Source: Pseudomonas mandelii (GTDB lineage: Bacteria; Pseudomonadota; Gammaproteobacteria; Pseudomonadales; Pseudomonadaceae). From it: a DNA stretch of 64,000 nucleotides. The stretch lies in the NCBI RefSeq assembly GCF_024138395.1, contig NZ_JAMYDU010000006.1, forward strand, positions 1 through 64,000, written 5' to 3'. The notes under the pieces are model-generated. The model did no database searches, was not told the origin of the DNA, and was given only the letters and a program-made list of their open reading frames with translations. A program made the position numbers and the translations under genes. Shown piece by piece: positions 18,146 to 27,002 of the stretch (position 1 is its first letter; the number at the start of each line of letters is the position of its first letter).

Positions 18146-18589
18146 ATGTCTCTATCCAGTGTTTTCAACATTGCCGGTAGCGGCATGAGCGCTCAGACCA
18201 CTCGCTTGAACACCGTGGCCTCGAACATCGCCAACGCCGAGACCGTTTCGTCGAGCATCGATCAGACCTACCGTGCGCGTCACCCGGTGTTCGCCACCAT
18301 GTTCCAGGGCGGCCAGAGCGGCGGCAGCGATTCACTGTTCCAGAACCAGGACGCGGCCGGTCAAGGCGTGCAAGTGCTGGGCGTGGTCGAAGACCAGAGC
18401 AACCTTGACGCGCGCTACGAGCCGAACCATCCGGCTGCCGACGGCAAGGGCTACGTCTACTACCCGAACGTCAACGTCGTCGAAGAAATGGCCGACATGA
18501 TTTCCGCGAGCCGTTCGTTCCAGACCAACGCCGAAATGATGAACACCGCCAAAACCATGATGCAGAAGGTCCTGACCCTCGGTCAGTGA
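18146..18589 (+). CDS. flgC: Flagellar proximal rod protein FlgC
   Basis: 147 residues. The N-terminus 'SSVFNIAGSGMSAQTTRLN' with 'TVASNIANAET' is the flagellar rod and hook signature. The C-terminus 'NVNVVEEMADMISASRSFQ' and 'NAEMMNTAKTMMQKVL' is the rod domain that pairs with the N-terminal helix. It is part of the rod together with FlgB, FlgF and FlgG. It is translated directly after flgB. Confidence 0.96.
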   Translation: MSLSSVFNIAGSGMSAQTTRLNTVASNIANAETVSSSIDQTYRARHPVFATMFQGGQSGGSDSLFQNQDAAGQGVQVLGVVEDQSNLDARYEPNHPAADGKGYVYYPNVNVVEEMADMISASRSFQTNAEMMNTAKTMMQKVLTLGQ

Positions 18590-18604
18590 TAAGGGGCGAT
18601 TCAT

Positions 18605-19294
18605 ATGAGCGTTATCAGCGATGTTCTGGCCAACTCTTCGGTCACGACCACTACCACCAAAGACAGCCTGACCACGGCCGCTACCGGCGGCCAGGAACTG
18701 GGCAAGGACGCGTTCCTGCAGCTGTTGGTGACTCAGCTGAAAAACCAGAACCCGCTCGATCCTCAAGACAACAGTGAGTTCGTGGCCCAGCTGGCGCAGT
18801 TCAGTAGCCTGGAAGGTATCACCACGCTGAACGATACGGTCAGCGGCCTTGCCAGCAGCTACAGCTCTTCGCAAGCTTTGCAGGCTTCTTCGCTGGTGGG
18901 CCGCTCGGTCATTGCGCAGACCGACAAAGCCGTGGTCGACACCTCCAAGAGCCTCAACGGTACCGTTGTGGTGCCAACCTCGGTTCCCGCCGCCACCGTC
19001 AAGATCACCAACTCGGAAGGCAAGACCATCCGTACTCTCGAGTTGGGCAGTCAAAGTGCCGGTAACGCCAGTTTCATCTGGGATGGCAAGGACGATGCGG
19101 GCGCGGTGGCACCGGCGGGTACTTACACCTTCGGCGCAACAGCCACCATCGACAGCAAGGCGACATCGCTGATTACTTATCTGCCAGCGACCGTTAACAG
19201 CGTGACCATCAGCCAGACCGGCGGTGAGTTGATGCTGAACCTGGCAGGCATGGGCAGCGTTGCCCTGTCCAAAGTACAAACCATTGGTATATAG
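18605..19294 (+). CDS. flgD: Flagellar hook cap FlgD
   Basis: 229 residues. The N-terminal export and cap region contains 'GKDAFLQLLVTQLKNQNPLD' and 'EFVAQLAQFSSLEG', the FlgD signature. Residues about 105-225 are the FlgD Ig-like and Tudor-like domains ('SFIWDGKDDAGAVAPAGTY'). FlgD caps the growing hook and is discarded when it is finished. AAGGGG precedes the ATG. It lies 15 bp after flgC. Confidence 0.95.
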   Translation: MSVISDVLANSSVTTTTTKDSLTTAATGGQELGKDAFLQLLVTQLKNQNPLDPQDNSEFVAQLAQFSSLEGITTLNDTVSGLASSYSSSQALQASSLVGRSVIAQTDKAVVDTSKSLNGTVVVPTSVPAATVKITNSEGKTIRTLELGSQSAGNASFIWDGKDDAGAVAPAGTYTFGATATIDSKATSLITYLPATVNSVTISQTGGELMLNLAGMGSVALSKVQTIGI

Positions 19295-19324
19295 AGCCGA
19301 CTAACACGGCACAAGGAGTGGAAT

Positions 19325-20638
19325 ATGTCTTTCAATATCGGCCTTAGCGGTCTCTATGCAGCCAACAAACAACTGGACGTGACCGGCAACAACATCGCCA
19401 ACGTCGCGACCACCGGTTTCAAATCGTCCCGTGCAGAATTCGAAGACGTGTACTCGGCCACCCGCCTGGGTACTGGCAGCAAGACCATCGGCAACGGCGT
19501 GCGTCTGGCCAACGTTTCCCAGCAGTTCGGCCAGGGCGACGTGAACAACACCGGCAACGTGCTCGACATGGGCATCCAGGGCAACGGTTTCTTCATCCTC
19601 AGCGACAACGGCTCCCTGAGCTACACCCGTGCCGGTGCGTTCAAGACTGACGCTGAAAACTATGTGGTTGATAACAACGGCAACCGTTTGCAGGGTTATG
19701 GCGTTGATGCCAACGGCAAGATCATCAACGGTGTGTTGACTGATTTGAAGATTGATACCACGGCTCTCAAGCCGAACCCGACCACCAAAGTCGATCAGAC
19801 GATGAACCTGAATTCGTCCGAGGTTTTGCCGACTGTGGCTACGTTCAGCCCGACTGACACCAATAGCTATAACAAGACCATCTCTACCAAGGTCTATGAC
19901 AGTCAGGGTAACGAGCACACCATGGATCAGTACTACGTGAAAACGGGTACTAACGCTTGGCGTGTCCACACTTACATGGATGGTCGTTCCCCGGCCAACC
20001 CCGCTACCACGCCACCAGTGGCGATCACCGCCAACATCACTTTCAACTCCGACGGCAGCATCAATACGCTGACGGCGGGTGCTGGCTGGACCCAGACTGG
20101 TAACACCTTGACCATGACCGGTTGGGTCCCGGGGGTTGTAACCAACGCCGCGACGATTCCTCCGACCTGGGGGGCGAATGGTTCCACGGCGGCTGCAGGC
20201 GGTATCGCGTTCAACATGGCGCTAACCACGTCTTATAACTCGCCAACCGCTCGTACCGCCCAATTCCAGGACGGTTACGCGACCGGCCAGATCTCCAGCC
20301 TGAGCATCGACGCCACCGGCGTCATGACCGCCAACTTCAGCAACCAGCAAACCAAGGCCATCGGTCAGGTTGCAGTCGCCAGCTTCGCTAACGAGCAAGG
20401 CTTGCAGCCGATCGGTGGTACTCGCTGGAAAGAAACCTTCGCCTCAGGCGTGGCGGGTGTCGATGCGCCGACAACCGGCACTCTGGGTTCGGTCGTGTCC
20501 AATTCCCTGGAAGAGTCCAACGTCAATCTGACCAATGAATTGGTCGAGCTGATCAAAGCCCAGAGCAACTACCAGGCGAACGCCAAGACCATCTCCACCC
20601 AGAGCACCATCATGCAGACCATCATTCAGATGACCTGA
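19325..20638 (+). CDS. flgE: Flagellar hook protein FlgE
   Basis: 437 residues. The N-terminus 'SFNIGLSGLYAANKQLDV' with 'TGNNIANVATTGFKSSRAEF' and the C-terminus 'NVNLTNELVELIKAQSNYQA' are the conserved hook helices. The middle (about 150-330) is Thr/Asn-rich and variable, as is usual for the exposed hook surface. CAAGGAG lies upstream of the ATG. It is the last gene before a terminator, so flgF and later rod genes must lie elsewhere. Confidence 0.96.
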   Translation: MSFNIGLSGLYAANKQLDVTGNNIANVATTGFKSSRAEFEDVYSATRLGTGSKTIGNGVRLANVSQQFGQGDVNNTGNVLDMGIQGNGFFILSDNGSLSYTRAGAFKTDAENYVVDNNGNRLQGYGVDANGKIINGVLTDLKIDTTALKPNPTTKVDQTMNLNSSEVLPTVATFSPTDTNSYNKTISTKVYDSQGNEHTMDQYYVKTGTNAWRVHTYMDGRSPANPATTPPVAITANITFNSDGSINTLTAGAGWTQTGNTLTMTGWVPGVVTNAATIPPTWGANGSTAAAGGIAFNMALTTSYNSPTARTAQFQDGYATGQISSLSIDATGVMTANFSNQQTKAIGQVAVASFANEQGLQPIGGTRWKETFASGVAGVDAPTTGTLGSVVSNSLEESNVNLTNELVELIKAQSNYQANAKTISTQSTIMQTIIQMT

Positions 20639-20664
20639 TGCTGGTTAGCAGATAGCGCTTCACA

Positions 20665-20692
20665 AAGAGCCCCTCGCAAGAGGGGCTTTTTT
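20665..20692 (+). terminator. Intrinsic terminator after flgE
   Basis: A hairpin of AGCCCCTC and GAGGGGCT with a 4-base loop is followed by six T residues, 27 bp after the flgE stop. Confidence 0.92.
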
Positions 20693-20743
20693 ATGGGCCG
20701 GGATTTTTGTCAGGCATCCGGGTTTGTGTCGTTGGTGAGGGCC

Positions 20744-20830
20744 TCTTCGCGGGCAAGCCTCGCTCCTACAGGATCGCGTTGATCATCTGGACGACATACA
20801 TCGTGTAGGAGCGAGGCTTGCCCGCGAAGG
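20744..20830. repeat. REP-type inverted repeat
   Basis: Arms CTTCGCGGGCAAGCCTCGCT and the mirror copy face each other around about 35 bases. It is the same family as 17455-17552 and lies between the convergent flgE and nrdA units. Confidence 0.85.
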
Positions 20831-20865
20831 CGTCAGCCCGGCCACCACTTTCCTCCAGACAAAAG

Positions 20866-20903
20866 AAAACCCCCGGCCAATCCAGAGGACTGATCGGGGG
20901 TTT
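20866..20903 (-). terminator. Terminator after nrdA
   Basis: AAACCCCCG and CGGGGGTTT form a stem around about 20 bases, with A residues on the left that become a T run on the minus strand. It lies 34 bp past the nrdA stop. Confidence 0.75.
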
Positions 20904-20936
20904 GAGTAAGCGCCTTTCAGCGCCTACCGGCTCAGC

Positions 20937-23831
20937 TTATTGGCAAGCTTCGCAATCCGGCTCGTCAATCGCGCAAGCCTTTGGCACTGGTGCCGGACCT
21001 GCTGGAGCTGCCAGGACCGAGTCGTCGCCGTGGTTGCCGCCGCTGGAAACAGCGTTCAGCTTACCGGTGTTGATGGTCGACTTCTCGGTGCTGGTCGCGG
21101 CCAGGGCACGGAGGTAGTAAGTGGTTTTCAGGCCACGGTACCAGGCCATGCGGTAGGTCACGTCCAGCTTCTTGCCCGAAGCACCGGCGATGTACAGGTT
21201 CAGCGACTGAGCCTGGTCGATCCACTTCTGACGACGGCTGGCCGCGTCAACGATCCACTTGGTGTCCACTTCGAACGCCGTTGCGTAGAGCTCTTTGAGT
21301 TCTTGCGGAATGCGCTCGATCTGCTGCACCGAACCGTCGTAGTACTTCAGGTCGTTGATCATGACCGAGTCCCACAGGCCGCGAGCCTTGAGGTCGCGAA
21401 CCAGGTACGGGTTGATCACGGTGAATTCGCCCGACAGGTTCGATTTCACATAGAGGTTCTGATAAGTCGGTTCGATCGACTGCGACACGCCGGTGATGTT
21501 GGCGATGGTCGCGGTCGGTGCGATGGCCATGATGTTGGAGTTACGAATGCCTTTCTGCACACGGGCGCGAACCGGTGCCCAGTCCAGGGTTTCGTTCAGG
21601 TCAACGTCGATGTACTGCTGGCCACGCTGCTCGATCAGGATCTGTTGCGAATCCAGCGGCAGGATGCCTTTGGACCACAGCGAACCCTGGAACGTCTCGT
21701 AAGCGCCGCGCTCGTCGGCCAGGTCGCAGGACGCCTGGATCGCGTAGTAGCTGACCGCTTCCATCGACTTGTCGGCGAACTCGACGGCAGCGTCGGAACC
21801 GTAAGGGATGTGCTGCAGGTACAAGGCGTCCTGGAAGCCCATGATGCCCAGACCGACCGGACGGTGCTTGAAGTTGGAGTTCTTCGCTTGTGGCACCGAG
21901 TAGTAGTTGATGTCGATAACGTTATCGAGCATGCGAACGGCGGTGTTCACGGTGCGTTCCAGCTTGGCGGTGTCCAGCTTGCCGTTGGTGATGTGGTTCG
22001 GCAGGTTGATCGAACCCAGGTTGCAAACGGCGATCTCGTCCTTGTTGGTGTTCAAGGTGATCTCGGTGCACAGGTTCGAGCTGTGAACCACGCCCACGTG
22101 CTGCTGCGGGCTGCGCAGGTTGCACGGGTCTTTGAAGGTCAGCCATGGGTGGCCGGTTTCAAACAGCATGGACAGCATTTTGCGCCACAGGTCTTTGGCC
22201 TGAATGGTCTTGAACAGCTTGATCTTGCCCGGGTACTGGGACAGGGCTTCGTAGTACTCGTAACGCTCTTCGAAGGCCTTGCCGGTCAGGTCGTGCAGAT
22301 CCGGAACTTCGGATGGCGAGAACAGGGTCCACGGGCCGTCATCGAAGACACGCTTCATGAACAGGTCAGGGATCCAGTTGGCGGTGTTCATGTCGTGGGT
22401 ACGACGGCGGTCATCACCGGTGTTCTTGCGCAGTTCGATGAACTCTTCGATGTCCATGTGCCAGGTTTCCAGGTAGGCACACACAGCGCCTTTGCGCTTG
22501 CCACCCTGGTTAACGGCGACGGCGGTGTCGTTCACTACTTTCAGGAACGGTACAACGCCTTGGGATTTGCCGTTGGTGCCTTTGATGTACGAACCCAGCG
22601 CGCGAACCGGCGTCCAGTCGTTGCCCAGGCCGCCAGCGAATTTGGACAGCATGGCGTTGTCGTGGATCGCGTGATAAATGCCCGACAGGTCATCCGGCAC
22701 GGTGGTCAGGTAGCAGCTCGACAGCTGTGGACGCAGGGTACCGGCGTTGAACAGGGTCGGAGTCGAGGACATGTAGTCGAAGGACGACAACAGGTTGTAG
22801 AACTCGATCGCACGGTCTTCTTTGTTCTTCTCTTCGATTGCCAGGCCCATGGCCACGCGCATGAAGAAAATCTGCGGCAGTTCGAAGCGGATACCGTCCT
22901 TGTGGATGAAGTAGCGGTCGTACAGGGTTTGCAGGCCCAGGTACGTGAACTGCTGATCGCGCTCGTGGTTGATTGCCTTGCCGAGTTTTTCCAGGTCGAA
23001 AGTCGCCAGAACCGGGTTCAGCAATTCGAATTCGATACCTTTGGCGATGTACGCCGGCAGCGCCTTGGCGTACAGGTCGACCATTTCGTGGTGGGTCGCG
23101 CTCTCGGCGACGCCCAGGAAGTTCAGGCCTTCGGCACGCAGGGTGTCCATCAGCAGGCGGGCGGTCACGAACGAGTAGTTCGGCTCACGCTCGACCAGCG
23201 TACGGGCGGTCATCACCAGCGCGGTGTTGACGTCGGTCAGGGCCACGCCGTCGTACAGGTTCTTCAGGGTTTCGCGCTGGATCAGGTCGCCGTCGACTTC
23301 TGCAAGGCCTTCGCACGCTTCGGTGACGATGGTGTTCAGACGACCCATGTCCAGAGGTGCGAGGCTGCCGTCGGCGCGGGTGATGCGGATCGATGGATGA
23401 GCGTTGACTGCTTCTTCGGCCGGTGCGTGGGCGGCGCGTTCTTTCGAGCGACCGTCACGATAGATCACGTAGTCGCGCGCGACTTTCTGCTCGCCGGCAC
23501 GCATCAGGGCCAGTTCGACCTGGTCCTGGATTTCTTCGATGTGGATAGTGCCGCCCGATGGCATGCGACGCTTGAAGGTTGCGGTGACCTGTTCGGTCAG
23601 GCGGGCAACGGTGTCGTGGATGCGCGACGAAGCGGCAGCGGTGCCGCCCTCAACTGCAAGAAACGCTTTGGTGATGGCGACGGTGATTTTGTCATCGGTG
23701 TAAGGAACGACAGTCCCGTTTCGCTTGATCACGCGCAGTTGGCCAGGCGCGGTGGCGGACAGATCCGAATTCGAATCGGCGGCCTGCGGCAAGGTGCCCT
23801 GCGGGTTCTCGCGAGTTGTGTCGGTTTGCAT
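20937..23831 (-). CDS. nrdA: Class Ia ribonucleotide reductase, alpha subunit
   Basis: 964 residues from MQTDTTREN at 23831, the usual N-terminus in this genus; an in-frame Met six codons upstream lacks a site. Residues about 20-190 hold ATP-cone domains ('VIKRNGTVVPYTDDKITVAI', then a second 'ITRADGSLAPLDMGRLN'). The catalytic barrel contains 'NLCTEITLNTNKDEIAVCNL' with the active-site Cys, and the C-terminus 'EPDCEACQ' carries the redox Cys pair. It reduces ribonucleoside diphosphates with the NrdB radical subunit. No nrdB follows within the window; the 3' neighbour is flgE, so nrdB is elsewhere. Its leader holds NrdR-like and DnaA boxes. Confidence 0.97.
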   Translation of the reverse strand: MQTDTTRENPQGTLPQAADSNSDLSATAPGQLRVIKRNGTVVPYTDDKITVAITKAFLAVEGGTAAASSRIHDTVARLTEQVTATFKRRMPSGGTIHIEEIQDQVELALMRAGEQKVARDYVIYRDGRSKERAAHAPAEEAVNAHPSIRITRADGSLAPLDMGRLNTIVTEACEGLAEVDGDLIQRETLKNLYDGVALTDVNTALVMTARTLVEREPNYSFVTARLLMDTLRAEGLNFLGVAESATHHEMVDLYAKALPAYIAKGIEFELLNPVLATFDLEKLGKAINHERDQQFTYLGLQTLYDRYFIHKDGIRFELPQIFFMRVAMGLAIEEKNKEDRAIEFYNLLSSFDYMSSTPTLFNAGTLRPQLSSCYLTTVPDDLSGIYHAIHDNAMLSKFAGGLGNDWTPVRALGSYIKGTNGKSQGVVPFLKVVNDTAVAVNQGGKRKGAVCAYLETWHMDIEEFIELRKNTGDDRRRTHDMNTANWIPDLFMKRVFDDGPWTLFSPSEVPDLHDLTGKAFEERYEYYEALSQYPGKIKLFKTIQAKDLWRKMLSMLFETGHPWLTFKDPCNLRSPQQHVGVVHSSNLCTEITLNTNKDEIAVCNLGSINLPNHITNGKLDTAKLERTVNTAVRMLDNVIDINYYSVPQAKNSNFKHRPVGLGIMGFQDALYLQHIPYGSDAAVEFADKSMEAVSYYAIQASCDLADERGAYETFQGSLWSKGILPLDSQQILIEQRGQQYIDVDLNETLDWAPVRARVQKGIRNSNIMAIAPTATIANITGVSQSIEPTYQNLYVKSNLSGEFTVINPYLVRDLKARGLWDSVMINDLKYYDGSVQQIERIPQELKELYATAFEVDTKWIVDAASRRQKWIDQAQSLNLYIAGASGKKLDVTYRMAWYRGLKTTYYLRALAATSTEKSTINTGKLNAVSSGGNHGDDSVLAAPAGPAPVPKACAIDEPDCEACQ

Positions 23832-24192
23832 GGGGGGTTGTCTCCACATTCTCTATGTTTGTTTGGGCACCATCACGGTGCCCACCGTTCTGTCCTGAAG
23901 CACTACAACCGACGGGCGTCGGGCATAACAACTTCGGGACAGTAGGAAAAAGGCTAATGAGGCCGCTTCCTTGCCGAAGTCTTTGGCTGCGAGCGTGGGC
24001 TCGAAACCGGATTCCATTCAGGGTGACAGTAATGACTGCAACACCCGTACCGTTTTGGCCGTTCAGGCCTGAAAAAACGGTGCCATCCGCGTATGCGGTT
24101 TGGGCTTGTAAAATCACGCTTGGTTCAACCATAAACAGGCAATAAAGCACTTGAGTTTCTGGTCTGAAATGTGGTTGGGCTTTTAAGTCAAA

Positions 24193-24239
24193 ACCCTACA
24201 TGTAGGGTTTTTTTGGCGCCGTGCTACAAGATAATGCGT
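24193..24239 (-). promoter_or_regulatory. Pair of NrdR-type boxes upstream of nrdA
   Basis: Box 1 (24193-24208, core CTACATGTAG) lies inside a perfect 20-bp palindrome (24191-24210). Box 2 (24224-24239, core CAAGATAATG) starts exactly 31 bp later, three helical turns. Both keep most invariant bases of the published NrdR consensus (C-w-A-t-A-T-a-T-w-G), box 1 with all six and box 2 with one mismatch. They lie about 360-410 bp before the nrdA start. Confidence 0.7.
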
Positions 24240-24266
24240 TTTGGGGGGGGATTGCAACGTACTACC

Positions 24267-24275
24267 TGTGGATAA
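24267..24275. promoter_or_regulatory. Consensus DnaA box in the nrdA upstream region
   Basis: TGTGGATAA is the exact complement of the DnaA box TTATCCACA. Two weaker relatives follow (TGTGCGTAA at 24279-24287 and TGTGGGTGA after 24290). DnaA control of nrdAB is known in E. coli. The rest of 23832-24565 (734 bases) shows no gene. Confidence 0.65.
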
Positions 24276-24565
24276 ACCTGTGCGTAAATTGTGGGTGAAA
24301 GGTGGAACGCGCGTGTAAGCCGCGACGCTGCTGGAGCGGACTATTTTTCATCGATTTTCAATGATCGAAAACGCCCGGCCGGATTTTTAAGGGCGCGAAC
24401 CCTATCACAAAAAACCGTTGTGTCCGAACGCATTTACCCGCTTGTGTTCCAGACGTGCGCCGTTTATACAATCGGCCAATGCAGATGCATTCTTATCCTC
24501 CCCAATCATTACAAAAAGACGGGCGGATCCTTCCCTTAAAGTTATGTTGGCAAGCAGAGGTCATC

Positions 24566-25279
24566 GTGGAGCAAGAAGCCTGGCAGGTATTGATTGTCGA
24601 GGACGACCAGCGTCTGGCCGAACTGACCCGCGATTACCTGGAAGCCAACGGCCTGCGCGTGGCGATCGAGGGCAATGGCGCCCTGGCGGTGGCACGCATC
24701 ATCAACGAGCAGCCGGACCTGGTGATCCTCGACCTGATGCTCCCTGGCGAAGATGGCCTGAGCATTTGCCGCAAGGTTCGCGACCAGTATGAAGGCCCGA
24801 TTCTGATGCTCACCGCGCGCACCGATGATACCGATCAGATCCTCGGCCTCGACCTCGGCGCCGACGACTACGTGTGCAAACCGGTTCGCCCACGTCTGCT
24901 GCTGGCGCGCATCCAGGCTTTATTGCGGCGCAGTGAAACCCCTGAAACCGCTCCGGAAAAACAACGACGTCTGCAGTTCGGCCCGTTGGTGGTGGATAAC
25001 GCGTTGCGCGAGGCCTGGCTGCATGACAAAGGCATCGAGTTGACCAGCGCCGAGTTCGATCTGCTCTGGCTGCTGGTGGCCAACGCCGGGCGCATTCTGT
25101 CTCGCGAAGAAATATTCACCGCGCTGCGCGGTATCGGTTATGACGGTCAGGACCGTTCCATTGATGTGCGCATTTCACGCATCCGCCCGAAGATCGGCGA
25201 TGACCCGGAGCATCCGCGACTGATCAAAACCATCCGCAGTAAAGGCTATCTGTTCGTTCCGGAAGCCTGCACCCTGTGA
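24566..25279 (+). CDS. OmpR-family response regulator (RstA-like)
   Basis: 237 residues from GTG at 24566, with AGAGG 7 nt upstream; an upstream ATG in the same frame would add an unlikely 37 residues. The receiver (about 5-120) has Asp-Asp in 'LIVEDDQRLAEL', the acceptor Asp in 'LVILDLMLPGEDG' and Lys in 'YVCKPVRP'. The C-terminal winged helix (about 138-234) has 'LTSAEFDLLWLLVANAGRIL' and 'DVRISRIRPKIGDD'. It is coupled to its kinase by a 4-nt overlap (GTGA). It lies upstream of and divergent from nrdA, as an uncharacterised pair does in P. aeruginosa. The signal is unknown. Confidence 0.92.
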   Translation: MEQEAWQVLIVEDDQRLAELTRDYLEANGLRVAIEGNGALAVARIINEQPDLVILDLMLPGEDGLSICRKVRDQYEGPILMLTARTDDTDQILGLDLGADDYVCKPVRPRLLLARIQALLRRSETPETAPEKQRRLQFGPLVVDNALREAWLHDKGIELTSAEFDLLWLLVANAGRILSREEIFTALRGIGYDGQDRSIDVRISRIRPKIGDDPEHPRLIKTIRSKGYLFVPEACTL

Positions 25280-26886
25280 ACTCTATCTTCCTGCGCATCT
25301 ACGGCGGCATGTGCGCGGCGCTGATTCTGGTGGCCGTGCTTGGTGTGCTGGCCTTGCACTTGCTCAATCAGGTGCGCAGCGAGCAATACCGCGAGCGCTT
25401 GGCCCACGGCACGTTCTCGCTGATGGCCGACAACCTGCAACCGATGAACGAAACCGAGCGCCACCGGGCCTTGCTGGTGTGGGAGCGCTTGCTCGGGATT
25501 CCGTTGGCGCTGAAGACATTCCCCCAGACCGGTCTCGACCTGACCCAGCGTACCCGCGTGCTGCGCGGCCAGGCCTTGGTGGAGCAGACCGGCCCGCACG
25601 CGGCGAAGGTTTACCGCTTGGTCAGCGACAAGGAACAACTGGTGCTTACGGGGGAAGTCCAGCAGATCAGCGAACAACTGGCGCGGGCGACCATTTACCT
25701 GCTGGCCGATGAACTGGTGCGCTACCCGGTGGCCGAGCAGCCCAAGCGTCTGGCGCAATTAAAGGAAGAGAAGGGGTTCGGCTTCGATCTGCGGCTGGTC
25801 ACGGTCGATCAGGCCGACATGGACGAAGACCAGAGCCGCCGCGTATCCGAAGGCGACACGGTGATGGCGCTGGGCAAGGGAGGGGATTCGATCCGGGTGT
25901 TTGCCGGCATGGTCGGTACGCCGTGGGTGCTGGAAATCGGCCCGCTGTATCAGATGAATCCGTACCCGCCCGAGTGGCTGGTGCTGATCGCGGCCCTTGG
26001 GCTGAGCCTGATCGGTTTGATTGTCTATCTGTTGGTGCGTCAGCTGGAGCGCCGTTTGCGCGGGCTGGAAGCCGCCGCCACGCGCATCGCCAAGGGCAGC
26101 CTGGAAACCCGCGTCCCGGCACGCGGCGCGGATTCGGTGGGGCGTCTGGCCTCGGCGTTCAACGGTATGGCCGAGCACTTGCAGCAATTGCTCGCGATTC
26201 AGCGAGAACTGGTGCGTGCCGTGTCTCATGAACTGCGCACGCCGGTCGCGCGTTTGCGTTTTGGCCTGGAGATGATCGGCTCGGCCACCACGCCGGAGGC
26301 GCTGGAGAAATACCGCGAAGGGATGGACCACGACATCGAGGACCTCGATCGGCTGGTCGACGAGATGCTCACCTATGCGCGGCTGGAACAAGGTTCGCCG
26401 GCGTTGAATTTTCAGCGGATCGATTTGGACGCGTTGGTCAATCAGGTGATCGAAGAACTGGCGCCGCTGCGCGCCGAGGTCACGGTGCAGCGCGGCTTGT
26501 GCCTGTCGGCTGCCGATTGCGACGACGCCTGGGTTGAGGCCGAGCCGCGTTACTTGCACCGGGCGTTGCAGAACCTGGTAAGCAACGCCATGCGCCATGC
26601 CCATTCCCGGGTGACCGTCAGTTATCAGGTGGGGCAGCAGCGCTGTCGGGTGGATGTCGAGGATGACGGGCCGGGCGTGCCGGAAACGGCTTGGGAGAAG
26701 ATTTTCACCCCGTTCCTGCGCCTCGATGACAGCCGCACCCGCGCCTCGGGCGGGCATGGGTTGGGGTTATCGATTGTGCGGCGAATCATCCATTGGCATG
26801 ACGGGCGAGCATTGATCAGCAAAAGCAAAAGCCTGGGCGGGGCCTGTTTCAGTTTGAGCTGGCCGAGGAGTCAGGAGCGGCGTTGA
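25276..26886 (+). CDS. Sensor histidine kinase (RstB-like)
   Basis: 536 residues, GTG start overlapping the regulator stop. There is a membrane segment at about 5-27, a periplasmic domain of about 200 residues, a second membrane segment at about 234-254 ('EWLVLIAALGLSLIGLIVYL'), and HAMP. HisKA follows with the His in 'RAVSHELRTPVARL', then HATPase_c with 'NLVSNAMRHAHS', 'EDDGPGVPE' and 'GGHGLGLSIVRR'. It is the partner of the 24566 regulator. The layout resembles RstB; the stimulus cannot be inferred. Confidence 0.92.
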   Translation: MNSIFLRIYGGMCAALILVAVLGVLALHLLNQVRSEQYRERLAHGTFSLMADNLQPMNETERHRALLVWERLLGIPLALKTFPQTGLDLTQRTRVLRGQALVEQTGPHAAKVYRLVSDKEQLVLTGEVQQISEQLARATIYLLADELVRYPVAEQPKRLAQLKEEKGFGFDLRLVTVDQADMDEDQSRRVSEGDTVMALGKGGDSIRVFAGMVGTPWVLEIGPLYQMNPYPPEWLVLIAALGLSLIGLIVYLLVRQLERRLRGLEAAATRIAKGSLETRVPARGADSVGRLASAFNGMAEHLQQLLAIQRELVRAVSHELRTPVARLRFGLEMIGSATTPEALEKYREGMDHDIEDLDRLVDEMLTYARLEQGSPALNFQRIDLDALVNQVIEELAPLRAEVTVQRGLCLSAADCDDAWVEAEPRYLHRALQNLVSNAMRHAHSRVTVSYQVGQQRCRVDVEDDGPGVPETAWEKIFTPFLRLDDSRTRASGGHGLGLSIVRRIIHWHDGRALISKSKSLGGACFSLSWPRSQERR

Positions 26887-26910
26887 GAGTGTTGGTGTCT
26901 GGGCAATCGC

Positions 26911-26978
26911 CTTCGCGGGCAAGCCTCGCTCGTACCCTGACCGCATTCCTCTGTAGGAGCGAGGCTTGCCCGCGAAGA
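26911..26978. repeat. REP-type inverted repeat
   Basis: CTTCGCGGGCAAGCCTCGCT and its mirror copy are separated by about 20 bases, just after the kinase gene; same family as 17455. Confidence 0.85.
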
Positions 26979-27002
26979 GGCCCTGACAGGCACTACAAAT
27001 CC

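Noticed and set aside
20940..23945. 1,001-codon open frame on the plus strand
   Set aside because: It is exactly antisense to nrdA, which has full family motifs. High GC content at third positions creates such long mirror frames; the translation is rich in Val, Asp, Gly and Gln and shows no domain.
24455..24565. 37-residue extension of the RstA-like regulator
   Set aside because: The extension lacks regulator homology; the GTG at 24566 has a good site and gives the usual receiver start.
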